Assembly: GCA_028724185.1 (NCBI GenBank)
Contig: JAQYDN010000020.1
Span: 1-50,624 of the forward strand
Origin: Bacillota bacterium
GTDB taxonomy: Bacteria > Bacillota > Clostridia > Tissierellales > Peptoniphilaceae
Length of the DNA: 50,624 bases
Direction: 5' to 3'
Shown: positions 8,033 through 16,172 of the stretch, piece by piece
Position numbering within the stretch: position 1 is the first letter of the stretch
Layout of the letters: each line of letters opens with the position of its first letter
Made by a program: the position numbers and the translations under genes
The notes under the pieces: generated by a model
What the model saw: only the letters and a program-made list of their open reading frames with translations
Database searches by the model: none
What the model was told of the DNA's origin: nothing

Positions 8033-8071
8033 AAAGGCGCCGTCCTTTCGATCGAGGACACGGCGCCTTTT
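8033..8071. terminator. Bidirectional terminator after engB
   Basis: The stem AAGGCGCCGT/ACGGCGCCTT with an 18-base loop lies seven bases beyond the engB stop. It has A/T runs on both flanks, so it can work for engB (minus) and as a second stop for the rubredoxin transcript (plus). Confidence 0.7.
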
Positions 8072-8077
8072 ATTTTC

Positions 8078-8683
8078 TTATTTTTTTGTATGAAAGGACG
8101 CCATGTCGTGAATCTCGTCCCAAATCGCGTCGACATTTTCCTTCGTCGTCGCGCTATAGGGAAAGATCAACTCCCTGTACGCGGCGCCCAAGGTTTTTTG
8201 GATCACCGACACGGCTTTTTGCCGCTGATTTTTCGACAGCTTATCGGCCTTCGTCGCGATCACCATGCCCGCAAAACCGGAATCCACGATCCAGCGGTAC
8301 ATCTCCTTGTCCTTCGCCGACGGTTCGTGGCGAATGTCGACGAGGAGGATGAGTTCGGAGAGGTTGTCCCGGTACATGAGGTAGTCGTTGATGGACTTCG
8401 CCCAGGCGTCCTGTTCTTTTTTGGACGCCACGGCGTAGCCGTATCCCGGCAAGTCCACGAGCCGAACGGCGTCGTTGATGCGATAGAAGTTGATGGTCCG
8501 CGTCTTCCCCGGCTTTCCGCTCGTGCGGGCGAGGTTTTTTCTGCCGACCATGGCGTTGATAAAGCTGCTCTTCCCGACATTCGAGCGACCGCAGAACGCG
8601 AACTCCGGAAGATCCGCCTTCGGATACTGTTCGCGCTTAACCGCGACCTTTTCGAGTTCGCAACTACGAATCACGGTCTTCAT
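8078..8683 (-). CDS. engB: Ribosome biogenesis GTP-binding protein YsxC/EngB
   Basis: A 201-residue TRAFAC-class GTPase needed for 50S subunit maturation in many bacteria. G1 is GRSNVGKSSFINAM, G3 DLPGYGYA and G4 ATKADKL, and the order and length fit YsxC/YihA. Its ATG lies inside the final codons of lon, a 20-base overlap in a different frame, so translation is probably coupled to lon. lon-engB adjacency is a standard Firmicutes arrangement, here at the end of the tig-clpP-clpX-lon-engB operon. A terminator follows within 10 bases. Confidence 0.95.
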   Translation of the reverse strand: MKTVIRSCELEKVAVKREQYPKADLPEFAFCGRSNVGKSSFINAMVGRKNLARTSGKPGKTRTINFYRINDAVRLVDLPGYGYAVASKKEQDAWAKSINDYLMYRDNLSELILLVDIRHEPSAKDKEMYRWIVDSGFAGMVIATKADKLSKNQRQKAVSVIQKTLGAAYRELIFPYSATTKENVDAIWDEIHDMASFHTKK

Positions 8684-11000
8684 CGACGATCGCCTCTTTC
8701 AATACGTCATCCATCGTCTCGACGCCTATGATCTCGAGCTTTTTAATCGACGGAGAATCCATCTCCTTGATATCGCCCAAGTTTCCCTTCGGGATGAGGA
8801 CTTTTTTTACGCCGGCGCGCTCGGCGGCGAGGAGTTTTTCCTTGAGCCCGCCGATCGGAAGGACGCGGCCGCGCAAGGTAACCTCGCCGGTCATCGCGAC
8901 GTGGCGGTCGATCGGCTTTTTCGTCATCGCCGAATAGAGCGCCGTCGTCATCGCGATCCCCGCGGAGGGTCCGTCCTTCGGCGTCGCGCCGTCGGGGACG
9001 TGGATGTGGATGTCGTGGTTTTTCTTATAATCTTTCTCGAGGTGCATCGCATCTTCGATGCTCCAAAGGTAGTCGATCGCCGCCTGTGCGGATTCCTTCA
9101 TCACGTCGCCGAGCTGTCCGGTGAGTTGAATTTTTCCGCTTCCCGGGACGATATTCGTCTCGATTCCCAGGAGCACGCCGCCCACGGCCGTCCACGCGAG
9201 CCCGTTTACATAACCCACGAGGTCCTTGTCCTCGATCCGTTGGGCGAGCGCCTTCTTCTCTCCGAGGTACTTCTTCAAGTTGCGGTTGGTGATTTGAGCC
9301 TTCTCTTTCCCCTTCTCCAAGCACTCCAAGTTCACCTTTCTCAAGATTTTGGCGAGCGACTTATCGAGCATACGCACGCCCGCTTCCTGGGTGTAGGACT
9401 CGATGATCGTATCGATCGCGGCATCGGAGATCGTGATGGCCCTCTCGTCGTAGCCCATCTCTTTCAAGTGCTTGGGCCACAGGTGACGTTTTGCGATCTC
9501 GCGCTTCTCTTCCGGCGTATATCCGCCGAGTTGAATCACTTCCATCCGGTCTAAAAGCGGTGCCGGAATGGTCTTAGTCGTGTTTGCCGTCGTGATAAAG
9601 AAGACTTTCGACAGGTCGAAAGGCACTTCCATATAGCGATCGGTAAAGGTGTCGTTTTGCGCGGGGTCCAACACTTCCAACAAGCCCGAGGCCGGATCGC
9701 CGCGGTAGTCGTTGCCGACCTTGTCGATCTCGTCGAGGAGGAAGAGCGGATTTTTCTTCTTCGCCTGTTTCATCAGCGTGATCACGCGTCCCGGCATGGA
9801 ACCGACGTAGGTGCGTCTGTGCCCGCGAATCTCGTTTTCGTCGGTCATGCCGCCGAGGCTCATCCGCACGTAGGGAATGTCGAGCGCGTGGGCGACCGAT
9901 GCGGCGACGCTGGTCTTGCCGACGCCCGGCGGCCCTACGAGACAGAGGATCGGCGACTTGGCATTCGGCGCCTTCTTTCGCAGGGCGATAAACTCGAGGA
10001 TGCGCTCCTTGATGTCTTTTAAACCGTAGTGTTCCGCATCCAGGATGCGGCGTGCCTCGATGAGATCGGTCGTCTCCTCGGCCTCCTCGCACCACGGAAG
10101 ATCCAGAATCCAATCGAGGTAGTTCGTCGTGCCGCTGTACTCGGGCGAGGCGGTGTTCATGCGCTCGAGCTTTTCGAGTTCCTGCTCCGCCTTTTTGCGA
10201 ACGTCGTCGGGGAGTTCCTTCTCGCTCAATTTTTCGCGATAGCGATCGACTTCTTCCATGTCGTCTTCTCCGGAGAGTTCGTTGCGGATAATACGCATCT
10301 GCTCCTTCAGGAAGTATTCTTTTTGCGACTCGTCCAAACTGTTTTTGACCTTGTCGTCGATCTCGTTGGCGATCGCGAGCAATTCGTTTTCGCGCATGAG
10401 GATTTCGTGCAGTTTCGTCAACCGATCTTTGAGCGGGTGGGTATCCAAGATCGCCTGCGCGTCTTCCACGCTCAGCGCGACGTATCCCGCGACGGTATCG
10501 GCAAAGGCGCCCGGCGTCGTGGCGTCGAGCACGGAGTCCAAGAGACCCGGGTAAATTTTATTGTTTTTATCGACGTATTCCGCCACGTCTTCTTGGACGA
10601 TCCGAAAGAGCGCCTCGAGTTCGGCGTCGTCTTCGGCGTCATCCTCGGGTTCGATGCTCTCGACGTAGACCTCGGGGTATTTCCCGCCGTCGTCGTAAGT
10701 GTCGATCACGCCGCGGTCGATCCCCTTGACGAGGACGCGGACGATGCCGCCGGGCAGGCGGAGAATTTGATTAATTTTGCAAATCGTCCCCGTCGCGTAG
10801 AAATCGCCCCGGTCGGGATCTTCGACTTCGGGGTCTTTTTGCGTCACGACGAAGAGATAGCCGTCGGTCGCATCGGCCTTTTCGACGGCCGCCACGGATT
10901 GTTTGCGCCCCGCGTCGAAATGTGTCACGACGTGGGGCAGGATGACGAGATCTCTGAGCGCCAGTAAGGGATAAACCCCGCTTTTATTTGTTTCTATCAT
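8664..11000 (-). CDS. lon: ATP-dependent protease Lon (LonA)
   Basis: A 778-residue LonA protease. The N-terminal substrate-binding domain (residues 1-200) begins YPLLALRDLVILPHVV, and a coiled-coil linker follows. The AAA+ module has Walker A GPPGVGKTS and Walker B PLFLLDEIDKV, with the conserved RGHRRTYVGSMPGR loop. The C-terminal protease domain has the Ser-Lys dyad in DGPSAGIAM (catalytic Ser) and the Lys within the LPIGGLKEKLLAA region. It degrades misfolded and regulatory proteins in the cytosol. The start is supported by AAGGAGAAACT. A hairpin at 11016-11041 sits just upstream, between clpX and lon, and could reduce read-through. Because the upstream clpX reading frame is interrupted, Lon may carry more of the proteolysis load. 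Confidence 0.97.
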   Translation of the reverse strand: MIETNKSGVYPLLALRDLVILPHVVTHFDAGRKQSVAAVEKADATDGYLFVVTQKDPEVEDPDRGDFYATGTICKINQILRLPGGIVRVLVKGIDRGVIDTYDDGGKYPEVYVESIEPEDDAEDDAELEALFRIVQEDVAEYVDKNNKIYPGLLDSVLDATTPGAFADTVAGYVALSVEDAQAILDTHPLKDRLTKLHEILMRENELLAIANEIDDKVKNSLDESQKEYFLKEQMRIIRNELSGEDDMEEVDRYREKLSEKELPDDVRKKAEQELEKLERMNTASPEYSGTTNYLDWILDLPWCEEAEETTDLIEARRILDAEHYGLKDIKERILEFIALRKKAPNAKSPILCLVGPPGVGKTSVAASVAHALDIPYVRMSLGGMTDENEIRGHRRTYVGSMPGRVITLMKQAKKKNPLFLLDEIDKVGNDYRGDPASGLLEVLDPAQNDTFTDRYMEVPFDLSKVFFITTANTTKTIPAPLLDRMEVIQLGGYTPEEKREIAKRHLWPKHLKEMGYDERAITISDAAIDTIIESYTQEAGVRMLDKSLAKILRKVNLECLEKGKEKAQITNRNLKKYLGEKKALAQRIEDKDLVGYVNGLAWTAVGGVLLGIETNIVPGSGKIQLTGQLGDVMKESAQAAIDYLWSIEDAMHLEKDYKKNHDIHIHVPDGATPKDGPSAGIAMTTALYSAMTKKPIDRHVAMTGEVTLRGRVLPIGGLKEKLLAAERAGVKKVLIPKGNLGDIKEMDSPSIKKLEIIGVETMDDVLKEAIVDEDRDS

Positions 11001-11015
11001 AGTTTCTCCTTATTG

Positions 11016-11041
11016 AAAAAGGCTCACCTCCGTGAGCCTTT
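11016..11041 (-). terminator. Hairpin between clpX and lon
   Basis: On the minus strand AAAGGCTCA-CGGAGG-TGAGCCTTT is followed by TTTC, just past the clpX stop and about 15 bases before the lon start. It could be a partial terminator or an mRNA processing/stability element, lowering lon relative to the upstream genes. Confidence 0.7.
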
Positions 11042-11044
11042 CAT

Positions 11045-12304
11045 CTATTGGTCGGACGAGATTTTTTTAAGAGGCTCGTCTCGCTCCATGGTCGGCGGTT
11101 CTTTTCCCTCGACACTCGCCTTGGTCACGATGACGCGGCGAACGTCGTCCATCGACGGAATTTCGAACATGGTGTCGACCATAGTCTCTTCGATCGTCCC
11201 GCGAAGACCGCGAGCTCCCGACTTTTTCTTGATCGCCTTTTCCGCGATGGCTTCGAGCGCGTCGTCTTCAAAGACGAGTTCGACATCGTCCATCGCAAAG
11301 AGGGCTTTGTATTGTTTGACGAGGGCGTTCTTCGGCTCGGTCAGGATGTGAACCAGCGCGTCCTTGTCGAGTTCTTCGAGCGTCACGGTGACCGGAAGAC
11401 GGCCGATAAATTCGGGGATTAAGCCGTACCGCAGGAGGTCTTCGCCCTCGAGGTGTTCGAGGAGATTTTCCTCGTCGTACTTGCTGCGCTTAATTTCCGT
11501 CCCGAATCCGATGCCGCCTTGGCCCAGTCGGTTCTCGATGATCTTATCCAACGAATCAAACGCACCGCCCAGGATAAAGAGAATATTCGTCGTGTCGACT
11601 TGGATAAACTCCTGGTTGGGGTGCTTTCTGCCGCCTTGGGGCGGAACGTTGGCCTCGGTTCCCTCAATCAGCTTGAGCAACGCCTGTTGGACGCCCTCCC
11701 CGCTGACATCTCGGGTGATCGATACAATTTCCGACTAGCGGGCGATCTTGTCGATCTCGTCGACATAGATGATGCCTTTTTCCGCCGCTTCGACGTCGTA
11801 ATCCGCCGCCTGGATCAACTTTAAGATGATGTTTTCGACGTCTTCGCCGACATAGCCCGCCTCGGTGAGCGAAGTGGCATCGGCGATCGCAAAGGGTACA
11901 TCCAGGATGCGCGCCATCGTCTGGGCGAGGAGCGTCTTCCCGCTGCCCGTCGGACCGACCATTAATATATTACTTTTTTGGATTTCAATATCGTCATGTT
12001 TATTCGGATTTTTTTCTTGTGCTCTTATTCGCTTATAGTGATTGTACACCGCGACGGCCAGCGCCCTCTTGGCGCTTTCCTGGCGAATGACGTAGTCGTC
12101 CAAGGTCGCCTTGATTTCCGCCGGCGTCGGCAGGCTCTCCCGCACATCGGTCTCCGGCGCAGGCGACTGTCGGTCCAAGATTTCGTCACACAGATGGATA
12201 CATTCGTCGCAAATATAGACGTCAGGACCGGCGATTAGCCGTTCGACTTGATCTTGTGATTTTCCACAAAATGAGCAGTGCAAATCTTTGGGATTATTTG
12301 GCAT
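11045..12304 (-). pseudogene. clpX: clpX with an in-frame TAG at codon 190
   Basis: Read through, this is a complete ~419-residue ClpX unfoldase for ClpXP proteolysis. The zinc finger is CSFCGK...CDECIHLC, Walker A GPTGSGKT (about residue 118), the pore loop GYVGEDV and Walker B IIYVDEID. After the stop come the IGFG ClpP-docking loop, the [11 protein letters not shown] sensor-2 region and [11 protein letters not shown]. Codon 190 (11737-11735) is TAG where the family has Lys in IARKSE, so one base change (AAG to TAG) explains it. The frame after it continues perfectly as [17 protein letters not shown]. Without suppression only a 189-residue fragment lacking the ClpP loop would be made; no well-placed restart is visible. 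Either a recent nonsense mutation or an assembly error. It lies 12 bases after clpP. Confidence 0.9.
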
Positions 12305-12316
12305 GAATGCTCCTAA

Positions 12317-12901
12317 CTATTGGCGTTTTTCGATCACATCGTCGATGATGCCGTATTCCTTCGCTTCCTCCGCGGACATAAAGAAGTCGCGGTCGGTGTC
12401 GCGCTCGATCTTTTCGAGCGGTTGATCGGTTCTCTCGGCGATGATCTTATTTAACAAATCGCGTGTCTTAAGAATTTTTTCGGCGTGAACCTGAATATCC
12501 GCCGCTTGACCTTGCGCTCCGCCTAAGGGTTGGTGAATCATAATATCGGCATTGGGAAGGGCGTAGCGCTTGCCTTCTTCCCCGGCGAGCAATAAAATCG
12601 CGCCCATCGACGCCGCAAGCCCCACACAGATCGTCGAAACGTCCGGTTTAATATATTGCATGGTGTCGTAAATGGCGAGGCCCGCGCTTACGGAACCGCC
12701 CGGCGAGTTAATATAAATTTGAATATCCTTGTCCGGATCTTCCGATTCCAAAAAGAGCAACTGCGCGACCACGAGATCCGCCATTTGATCGTTCACTTCT
12801 CCCGTCAGGAAGATGATGCGATCTTTTAACAATCTCGAATAAATATCGTAGCTTCTCTCGCCGCGACTCGTTTGTTCTACAACCATAGGGACTAATGCCA
12901 T
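12317..12901 (-). CDS. clpP: ATP-dependent Clp protease proteolytic subunit ClpP
   Basis: A 194-residue serine peptidase that forms the two-heptamer ClpP barrel. The catalytic Ser lies in GLAASMGA, the His in MIHQPLGG, and the Asp in the [11 protein letters not shown] region near residue 170, where [18 protein letters not shown] is the family signature. The N-terminus ([20 protein letters not shown]) is normal, and the propeptide is short. AAAGGAGG precedes the ATG. It sits between tig and clpX in the expected order. If ClpX is truncated, ClpP could still work with a ClpC/ClpA-type ATPase elsewhere in the genome, but none is in this window. Confidence 0.97.
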   Translation of the reverse strand: MALVPMVVEQTSRGERSYDIYSRLLKDRIIFLTGEVNDQMADLVVAQLLFLESEDPDKDIQIYINSPGGSVSAGLAIYDTMQYIKPDVSTICVGLAASMGAILLLAGEEGKRYALPNADIMIHQPLGGAQGQAADIQVHAEKILKTRDLLNKIIAERTDQPLEKIERDTDRDFFMSAEEAKEYGIIDDVIEKRQ

Positions 12902-12936
12902 AGATGTGCCTCCTTTATGAGGCTCGTAACAGCCTC

Positions 12937-14277
12937 TTATTTATCGTTTTCTTCGTCTTCTTCTTTATTTTCGACTTCGACTTCCTTTGCGTTTTCGACG
13001 AGGAAGTCGATGGCTTTTTTGCGTTCCAAATCTTGTTTTAAGAGGTCGGCGTTGGATTCGACCATGGTCTTGACCATTTCTTCGACCTTGTCTTCGTCGC
13101 CCTTAAAGTAATTTTCAGCGGTCTCGCGCGCATAGTCTTCGAGCTCTTGATCGGTCACTTCGAAGCTTTCTTCCGCGATGACGGCTTCGAGTGCGAGCGA
13201 TTTGCGAACTTCGCGTTCGGCATCGCCCTTCATCGATTCCTTGAAGTCGTCGAGCGTCTGGCCGAGCATACCTAAATATTGTTCGAGTTGGATGCCCTGG
13301 CTGCGCATGTTGTTGTCCATATTGCGTATTTGTTCTTCGATGGCGTTGTCGACCATGACTTCGGGGACGTCCACTTCGGCGTTGTCGGCCACTTTTTCGA
13401 GGACGCGGTTCGTGCGAATATTGTTGGCGTTCGCTTCGACCTCTTCGGTCTTCTTCTTGCGAATGTCTTCCTTGTATTCGTCGACCGTGTCGAACTCGGA
13501 AATATCCTTGACAAACTCGTCGTCGACTTCGGGCAACTCTTCCTTGCCGATCGAGTTGAGCGTGACGTGGAATACCGCGTCCTTGCCCTTCAAGTCGTCG
13601 TTAAAGTAGTCTTCGGGGAAGGTGACGTCGATGTCGAAGGTCTCTCCGATTTCGTGTCCGACAATCGCTTCCTCAAAGCCCGGAATAAAACTTCCGCTGC
13701 CGAGTTCGAGTTCTTGGTTTTCGGCACTTCCGCCTTCGAACGCTTCGCCGTCCACTTCGCCTGCGAAGTCGATGTTGACCTTGTCGCCTTCTTCGGCCGC
13801 GCGATCGTCGATGTTGATGTGGCGCGCGTTTAAGTGGCGCTGTTTATCGATTTCGTTGTCGATTAACTCTTCGCCGACTTCCGTGGGGACGACCTCGATT
13901 TCGACGCCCTTGTATTCGCCGAGTTTCACTTCCGGTTTAACTTCGACGTCGATGTGGACGACGACGTCTTTTTTGCGATCAAACTCGTCTTCGTCGATGT
14001 CGACATTCGGTTGGTCGATGACGTCGAGTTCGAGTTCTTCGATCGCCTTGTCGTAGTGTTTCGGAAAAACTTCGTTTAACGCGTCTTCCAAAAAGATACC
14101 GTCGCCGTAGAATTGTTCGATGATTTTCTTCGGCACGTGACCCTTGCGAAAGCCGGGTACGTTAAAGTAGTTTTTGTTTCTTTTATATACCTTCATTTCA
14201 GCTTCGCGCAACTCTTCAACGGGAAGCGTCAAGTCGAAGTACACTTTATTCTTTTCTTGCTTTTTAATCTCTGTCAT
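12937..14277 (-). CDS. tig: Trigger factor, ribosome-associated chaperone
   Basis: A 446-residue trigger factor. The N-terminal ribosome-binding domain has the signature [17 protein letters not shown] (about residues 42-58). A FKBP-like peptidyl-prolyl isomerase domain follows (about 150-240: [20 protein letters not shown]), then the long helical chaperone domain and a very acidic tail ([12 protein letters not shown]). It binds nascent chains at the ribosomal exit tunnel. The start follows GAGGGATATCG. It is the first gene of tig-clpP-clpX-lon-engB, with an extended -10 promoter about 35 bases upstream. Confidence 0.97.
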   Translation of the reverse strand: MTEIKKQEKNKVYFDLTLPVEELREAEMKVYKRNKNYFNVPGFRKGHVPKKIIEQFYGDGIFLEDALNEVFPKHYDKAIEELELDVIDQPNVDIDEDEFDRKKDVVVHIDVEVKPEVKLGEYKGVEIEVVPTEVGEELIDNEIDKQRHLNARHINIDDRAAEEGDKVNIDFAGEVDGEAFEGGSAENQELELGSGSFIPGFEEAIVGHEIGETFDIDVTFPEDYFNDDLKGKDAVFHVTLNSIGKEELPEVDDEFVKDISEFDTVDEYKEDIRKKKTEEVEANANNIRTNRVLEKVADNAEVDVPEVMVDNAIEEQIRNMDNNMRSQGIQLEQYLGMLGQTLDDFKESMKGDAEREVRKSLALEAVIAEESFEVTDQELEDYARETAENYFKGDEDKVEEMVKTMVESNADLLKQDLERKKAIDFLVENAKEVEVENKEEDEENDK

Positions 14278-14307
14278 CGATATCCCTCCATAATTTATAT
14301 CTAAAGC

Positions 14308-14316
14308 ATTATACCA
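14308..14316 (-). promoter_or_regulatory. Extended -10 promoter of the tig operon
   Basis: On the minus strand TGG-TATAAT (an extended -10, TGnTATAAT) lies 31 bases upstream of the tig start. The -35 region is poorly conserved, which is common for extended -10 promoters. No CIRCE or CtsR-type operator was noticed. Confidence 0.6.
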
Positions 14317-14344
14317 TAAGGGCCTTAAAATCTACAGTTTCGGC

Positions 14345-14370
14345 GAAAAAAACACGGTTTCCCGCATGTT
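14345..14370 (-). terminator. Terminator after the zinc-ribbon membrane protein gene
   Basis: On the minus strand a short stem ACATGCGG-GAAA-CCGTGT with G-U pairs and a GNRA loop runs into seven or eight T residues, just beyond the stop codon at 14378. It closes the ydbC-ldh-14378 unit. Confidence 0.6.
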
Positions 14371-14377
14371 CACCCGT

Positions 14378-14773
14378 CTACACGCGCCTTTCATAGGTAA
14401 AATGACAGTAGGGACATCGTATAGAGACCTTGCCCTTCCCCTTGGGGACTCTCGCCACCTTGTTACAGGAAGGGCAATGTACATAGCGATAAATCTTTCG
14501 GTTTTTAAATCGCACCCACATCGTCTTAAACGGCGAGAGGATCTCGGAAAACCGCGCGTTCTCCTTTCGTCGCTTGCCGCGATTTTTCGACAGCGCCCGA
14601 AAGATCGCGATGACGAGCAAAATCATCGAAAGATCCGAGAGTATCCTCTCTCGGACGATCATCGCGACGATCAGTAGAATGAGCCCCACGATGTACAAGG
14701 CTCCGTTCAGCCGATCCCAACCGTAGCGGTTTCTCCAAAATTTCCGAAACGATGCTTTGATTTTATCGATCAC
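14378..14773 (-). CDS. Two-helix membrane protein with C-terminal zinc ribbon
   Basis: A 131-residue protein: a basic N-terminus, two hydrophobic helices around residues 22-40 and 45-60 (YIVGLILLIVAMIV and LSMILLVIAIF), a very basic linker, then a zinc ribbon CPSCNKVARVPKGKGKVSIRC...CPYCHF with four cysteines in CxxC pairs. The start is a GTG (14773) inside the end of ldh, an 11-base overlap, with an AAGGAG-type site somewhat far upstream. Similar uncharacterised proteins occur in Firmicutes. The ribbon resembles those that bind nucleic acid or other proteins, but no function can be stated. Coupling to the dehydrogenase suggests coexpression. Confidence 0.75.
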   Translation of the reverse strand: MIDKIKASFRKFWRNRYGWDRLNGALYIVGLILLIVAMIVRERILSDLSMILLVIAIFRALSKNRGKRRKENARFSEILSPFKTMWVRFKNRKIYRYVHCPSCNKVARVPKGKGKVSIRCPYCHFTYERRV

Positions 14774-15686
14774 TAATAATATAACTCCTTACGATCTCGG
14801 CACTTTCCGCGTACTTCTTCCGCTCCTCGTCCGTGAGATCCAATTCGATCACCCGCTCGATGCCGTCTTTTCCGATGACGCAGGGCGTGGAGAGATAGAC
14901 ATCTTTAAGACCGTACTCGCCTCTGTGAAGCGTCGACACCTGAAGCGTCCGCTTGGTGTCGTAATGCACGGCATCCAAGATATCGTTGACGGTGTTGGCG
15001 ATGCCGTATTGGGTCGAACCCTTTCCGAAGAAGGCGCGGTGCCCCTTGTAGACGACGGTTTCTTCCAACTTCGCCTTGTCGACGTCTCTCTCGATCTCTT
15101 CGATGTAGCGGTCGAAGGGGACGTGGTGCAGGCGCACCTGTGAGTAGGGAAGGAACTGGCTGTCCCCGTGTTCGCCGAGCATCATGCTGTCGACGGAATC
15201 GGCCGAGAGGCCGAACTCGCGGGCGATGATCGTGCGGCTGCGTTCGGAATCGAGCGCCGTTCCGCTTCCGATAACTCTCGAGGCGTCCGTTCCCGAGGAT
15301 TTCCAGACCGCGTAGGCGATCGCATCACACGGGTTGGTGACGACGACGAAGATGCCTTTAAAGCCCGCCGCCATCACCCTCGGGATATAATCCGTTACGT
15401 CCTGATAGTTATTTTTGTATTCGTCGCGCCGTTGAGCATTTTCCGGAATGCGACCGGAGCAGACGACGATCTGGTCGCTCTTTGCGACCTCTTCGATGTC
15501 GCCGGCGACGACGGTCGTGTCGTGTGGATAAAAGCGATCGGCATCTTCCAAGTCGCTCACGACGCCGTCGAGACGTTTCTCGTCGATGTCGTAAAGGACG
15601 ATCTCCTTATATCCGCCGCGCAACGCCGCCGTGTAGGCCACGATCTCTCCGACGTGGCCCGCACCTATAATCCCAAGTCTTGCCAT
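14763..15686 (-). CDS. NAD-dependent L-lactate/2-hydroxyacid dehydrogenase
   Basis: A 307-residue member of the LDH/MDH family. The N-terminal Rossmann motif is GIIGAGHVGEIVAYTA, followed by VVTNPCDAIAYAVWK, GSGTALDSER and the catalytic histidine loop MMLGEHGDSQF. It reduces a 2-oxoacid to an L-2-hydroxyacid with NADH. The specificity loop reads SGRIPENAQRRDEYKNNY. By eye the position that is Gln in lactate and Arg in malate dehydrogenases is neither, so the substrate may be a larger 2-oxoacid (as in L-2-hydroxyisocaproate dehydrogenases). I therefore do not assign ldh firmly. The catalytic His and the loop Arg are present. It follows ydbC by 16 bases and overlaps the zinc-ribbon gene. Confidence 0.85.
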   Translation of the reverse strand: MARLGIIGAGHVGEIVAYTAALRGGYKEIVLYDIDEKRLDGVVSDLEDADRFYPHDTTVVAGDIEEVAKSDQIVVCSGRIPENAQRRDEYKNNYQDVTDYIPRVMAAGFKGIFVVVTNPCDAIAYAVWKSSGTDASRVIGSGTALDSERSRTIIAREFGLSADSVDSMMLGEHGDSQFLPYSQVRLHHVPFDRYIEEIERDVDKAKLEETVVYKGHRAFFGKGSTQYGIANTVNDILDAVHYDTKRTLQVSTLHRGEYGLKDVYLSTPCVIGKDGIERVIELDLTDEERKKYAESAEIVRSYIISDR

Positions 15687-15702
15687 ACTTCCCCTCCTCC
15701 GA

Positions 15703-15912
15703 TTACTTTAACAGATCTCTCAACGCCTCAAATTCTTCGGTGCTCAAGGTCACGCCCTTCGTCATGCGGGAATGGTCCTCGTTCCAGGCGCGAATGTCGA
15801 ACTTCGGCTCGGCGCCGTTATACGACACGCGATTCAACTCCTTCGTCCATCCGTTGGCGGAGGTGCTCAAGGTGCCGAGATGTTCGACGATTTCAAATGA
15901 AAAATTTGCCAC
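15703..15912 (-). CDS. YdbC-family PC4-like single-stranded DNA-binding protein
   Basis: A 69-residue protein beginning MANFSFEIVEHLGTLSTSANGW, with NRVSYNGAEPKFDIRAW in the middle and a C-terminal helix. This is the YdbC family, structurally a PC4-like fold that binds single-stranded nucleic acid as a dimer. The ATG follows GAGGAATGAAG-like sequence. It heads a small operon with the 2-hydroxyacid dehydrogenase. The biological role of bacterial PC4-like proteins is poorly known; modulation of transcription or replication is suggested. Confidence 0.85.
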   Translation of the reverse strand: MANFSFEIVEHLGTLSTSANGWTKELNRVSYNGAEPKFDIRAWNEDHSRMTKGVTLSTEEFEALRDLLK

Positions 15913-15941
15913 TTCATTCCTCCTCTTATATCAATAGAAAC

Positions 15942-15967
15942 AAAAAAGCGCCGTGGGCGCTTTTTTT
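15942..15967 (-). terminator. Terminator of the copper ATPase gene
   Basis: AAAAGCGCC-CAC-GGCGCTTTT followed by T, at the stop codon of the copper ATPase on the minus strand. The A-run on the other flank also allows activity in the reverse direction. Confidence 0.85.
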
Positions 15968-16172
15968 ATTCTATCGAGGTCACTTTGTAACCCGCTTCTT
16001 CGACCGCTTTTTTCATCGCGTCGTCATCGAGGTTATCGCCTTCGACTTTCGCCTCGCCGGGATCCAAACTGACCGTCGCCTTGACGCCGTCCAAGTCGTT
16101 CAATGCTTTTCCGACGCGTTCGACGCAGTGGTTACAACTCATACCGTCGATCTTTAAAATTTTTTGTTCCAT
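15966..16172 (-). CDS. Possible internally initiated CopZ-like copper chaperone
   Basis: Inside the copA frame, at 16172, an ATG is preceded by AAAGGAGGAAACG, a near-perfect ribosome-binding site with ideal spacing. Translation from here would yield a 68-residue protein MEQKILKIDGMSCNHC... of exactly the size and motif of CopZ, which carries Cu+ to CopA. The linker before it (YNTKQQETKEET) looks like former intergenic sequence that became coding when a stop codon was lost. Internal initiation would give both a fused and a free chaperone. In E. coli, copA makes a free chaperone by programmed frameshifting, so dual output has precedent. Not proven here. Confidence 0.5.
   Translation of the reverse strand: MEQKILKIDGMSCNHCVERVGKALNDLDGVKATVSLDPGEAKVEGDNLDDDAMKKAVEEAGYKVTSIE

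Noticed and set aside
8490-9554. 354-codon frame antisense to engB and lon
   Set aside because: Antisense shadow: composition skewed to Arg, Val, Asp, Leu, no start signals, and it crosses two conserved genes.
10029-10967. 312-codon frame antisense to lon
   Set aside because: Same antisense effect; lon is fully conserved on the other strand.
11735-11737. Pyrrolysine or programmed readthrough at the clpX TAG
   Set aside because: No pyl genes or readthrough context in the window and ClpX has Lys here in the family; a plain nonsense change or error is simpler.
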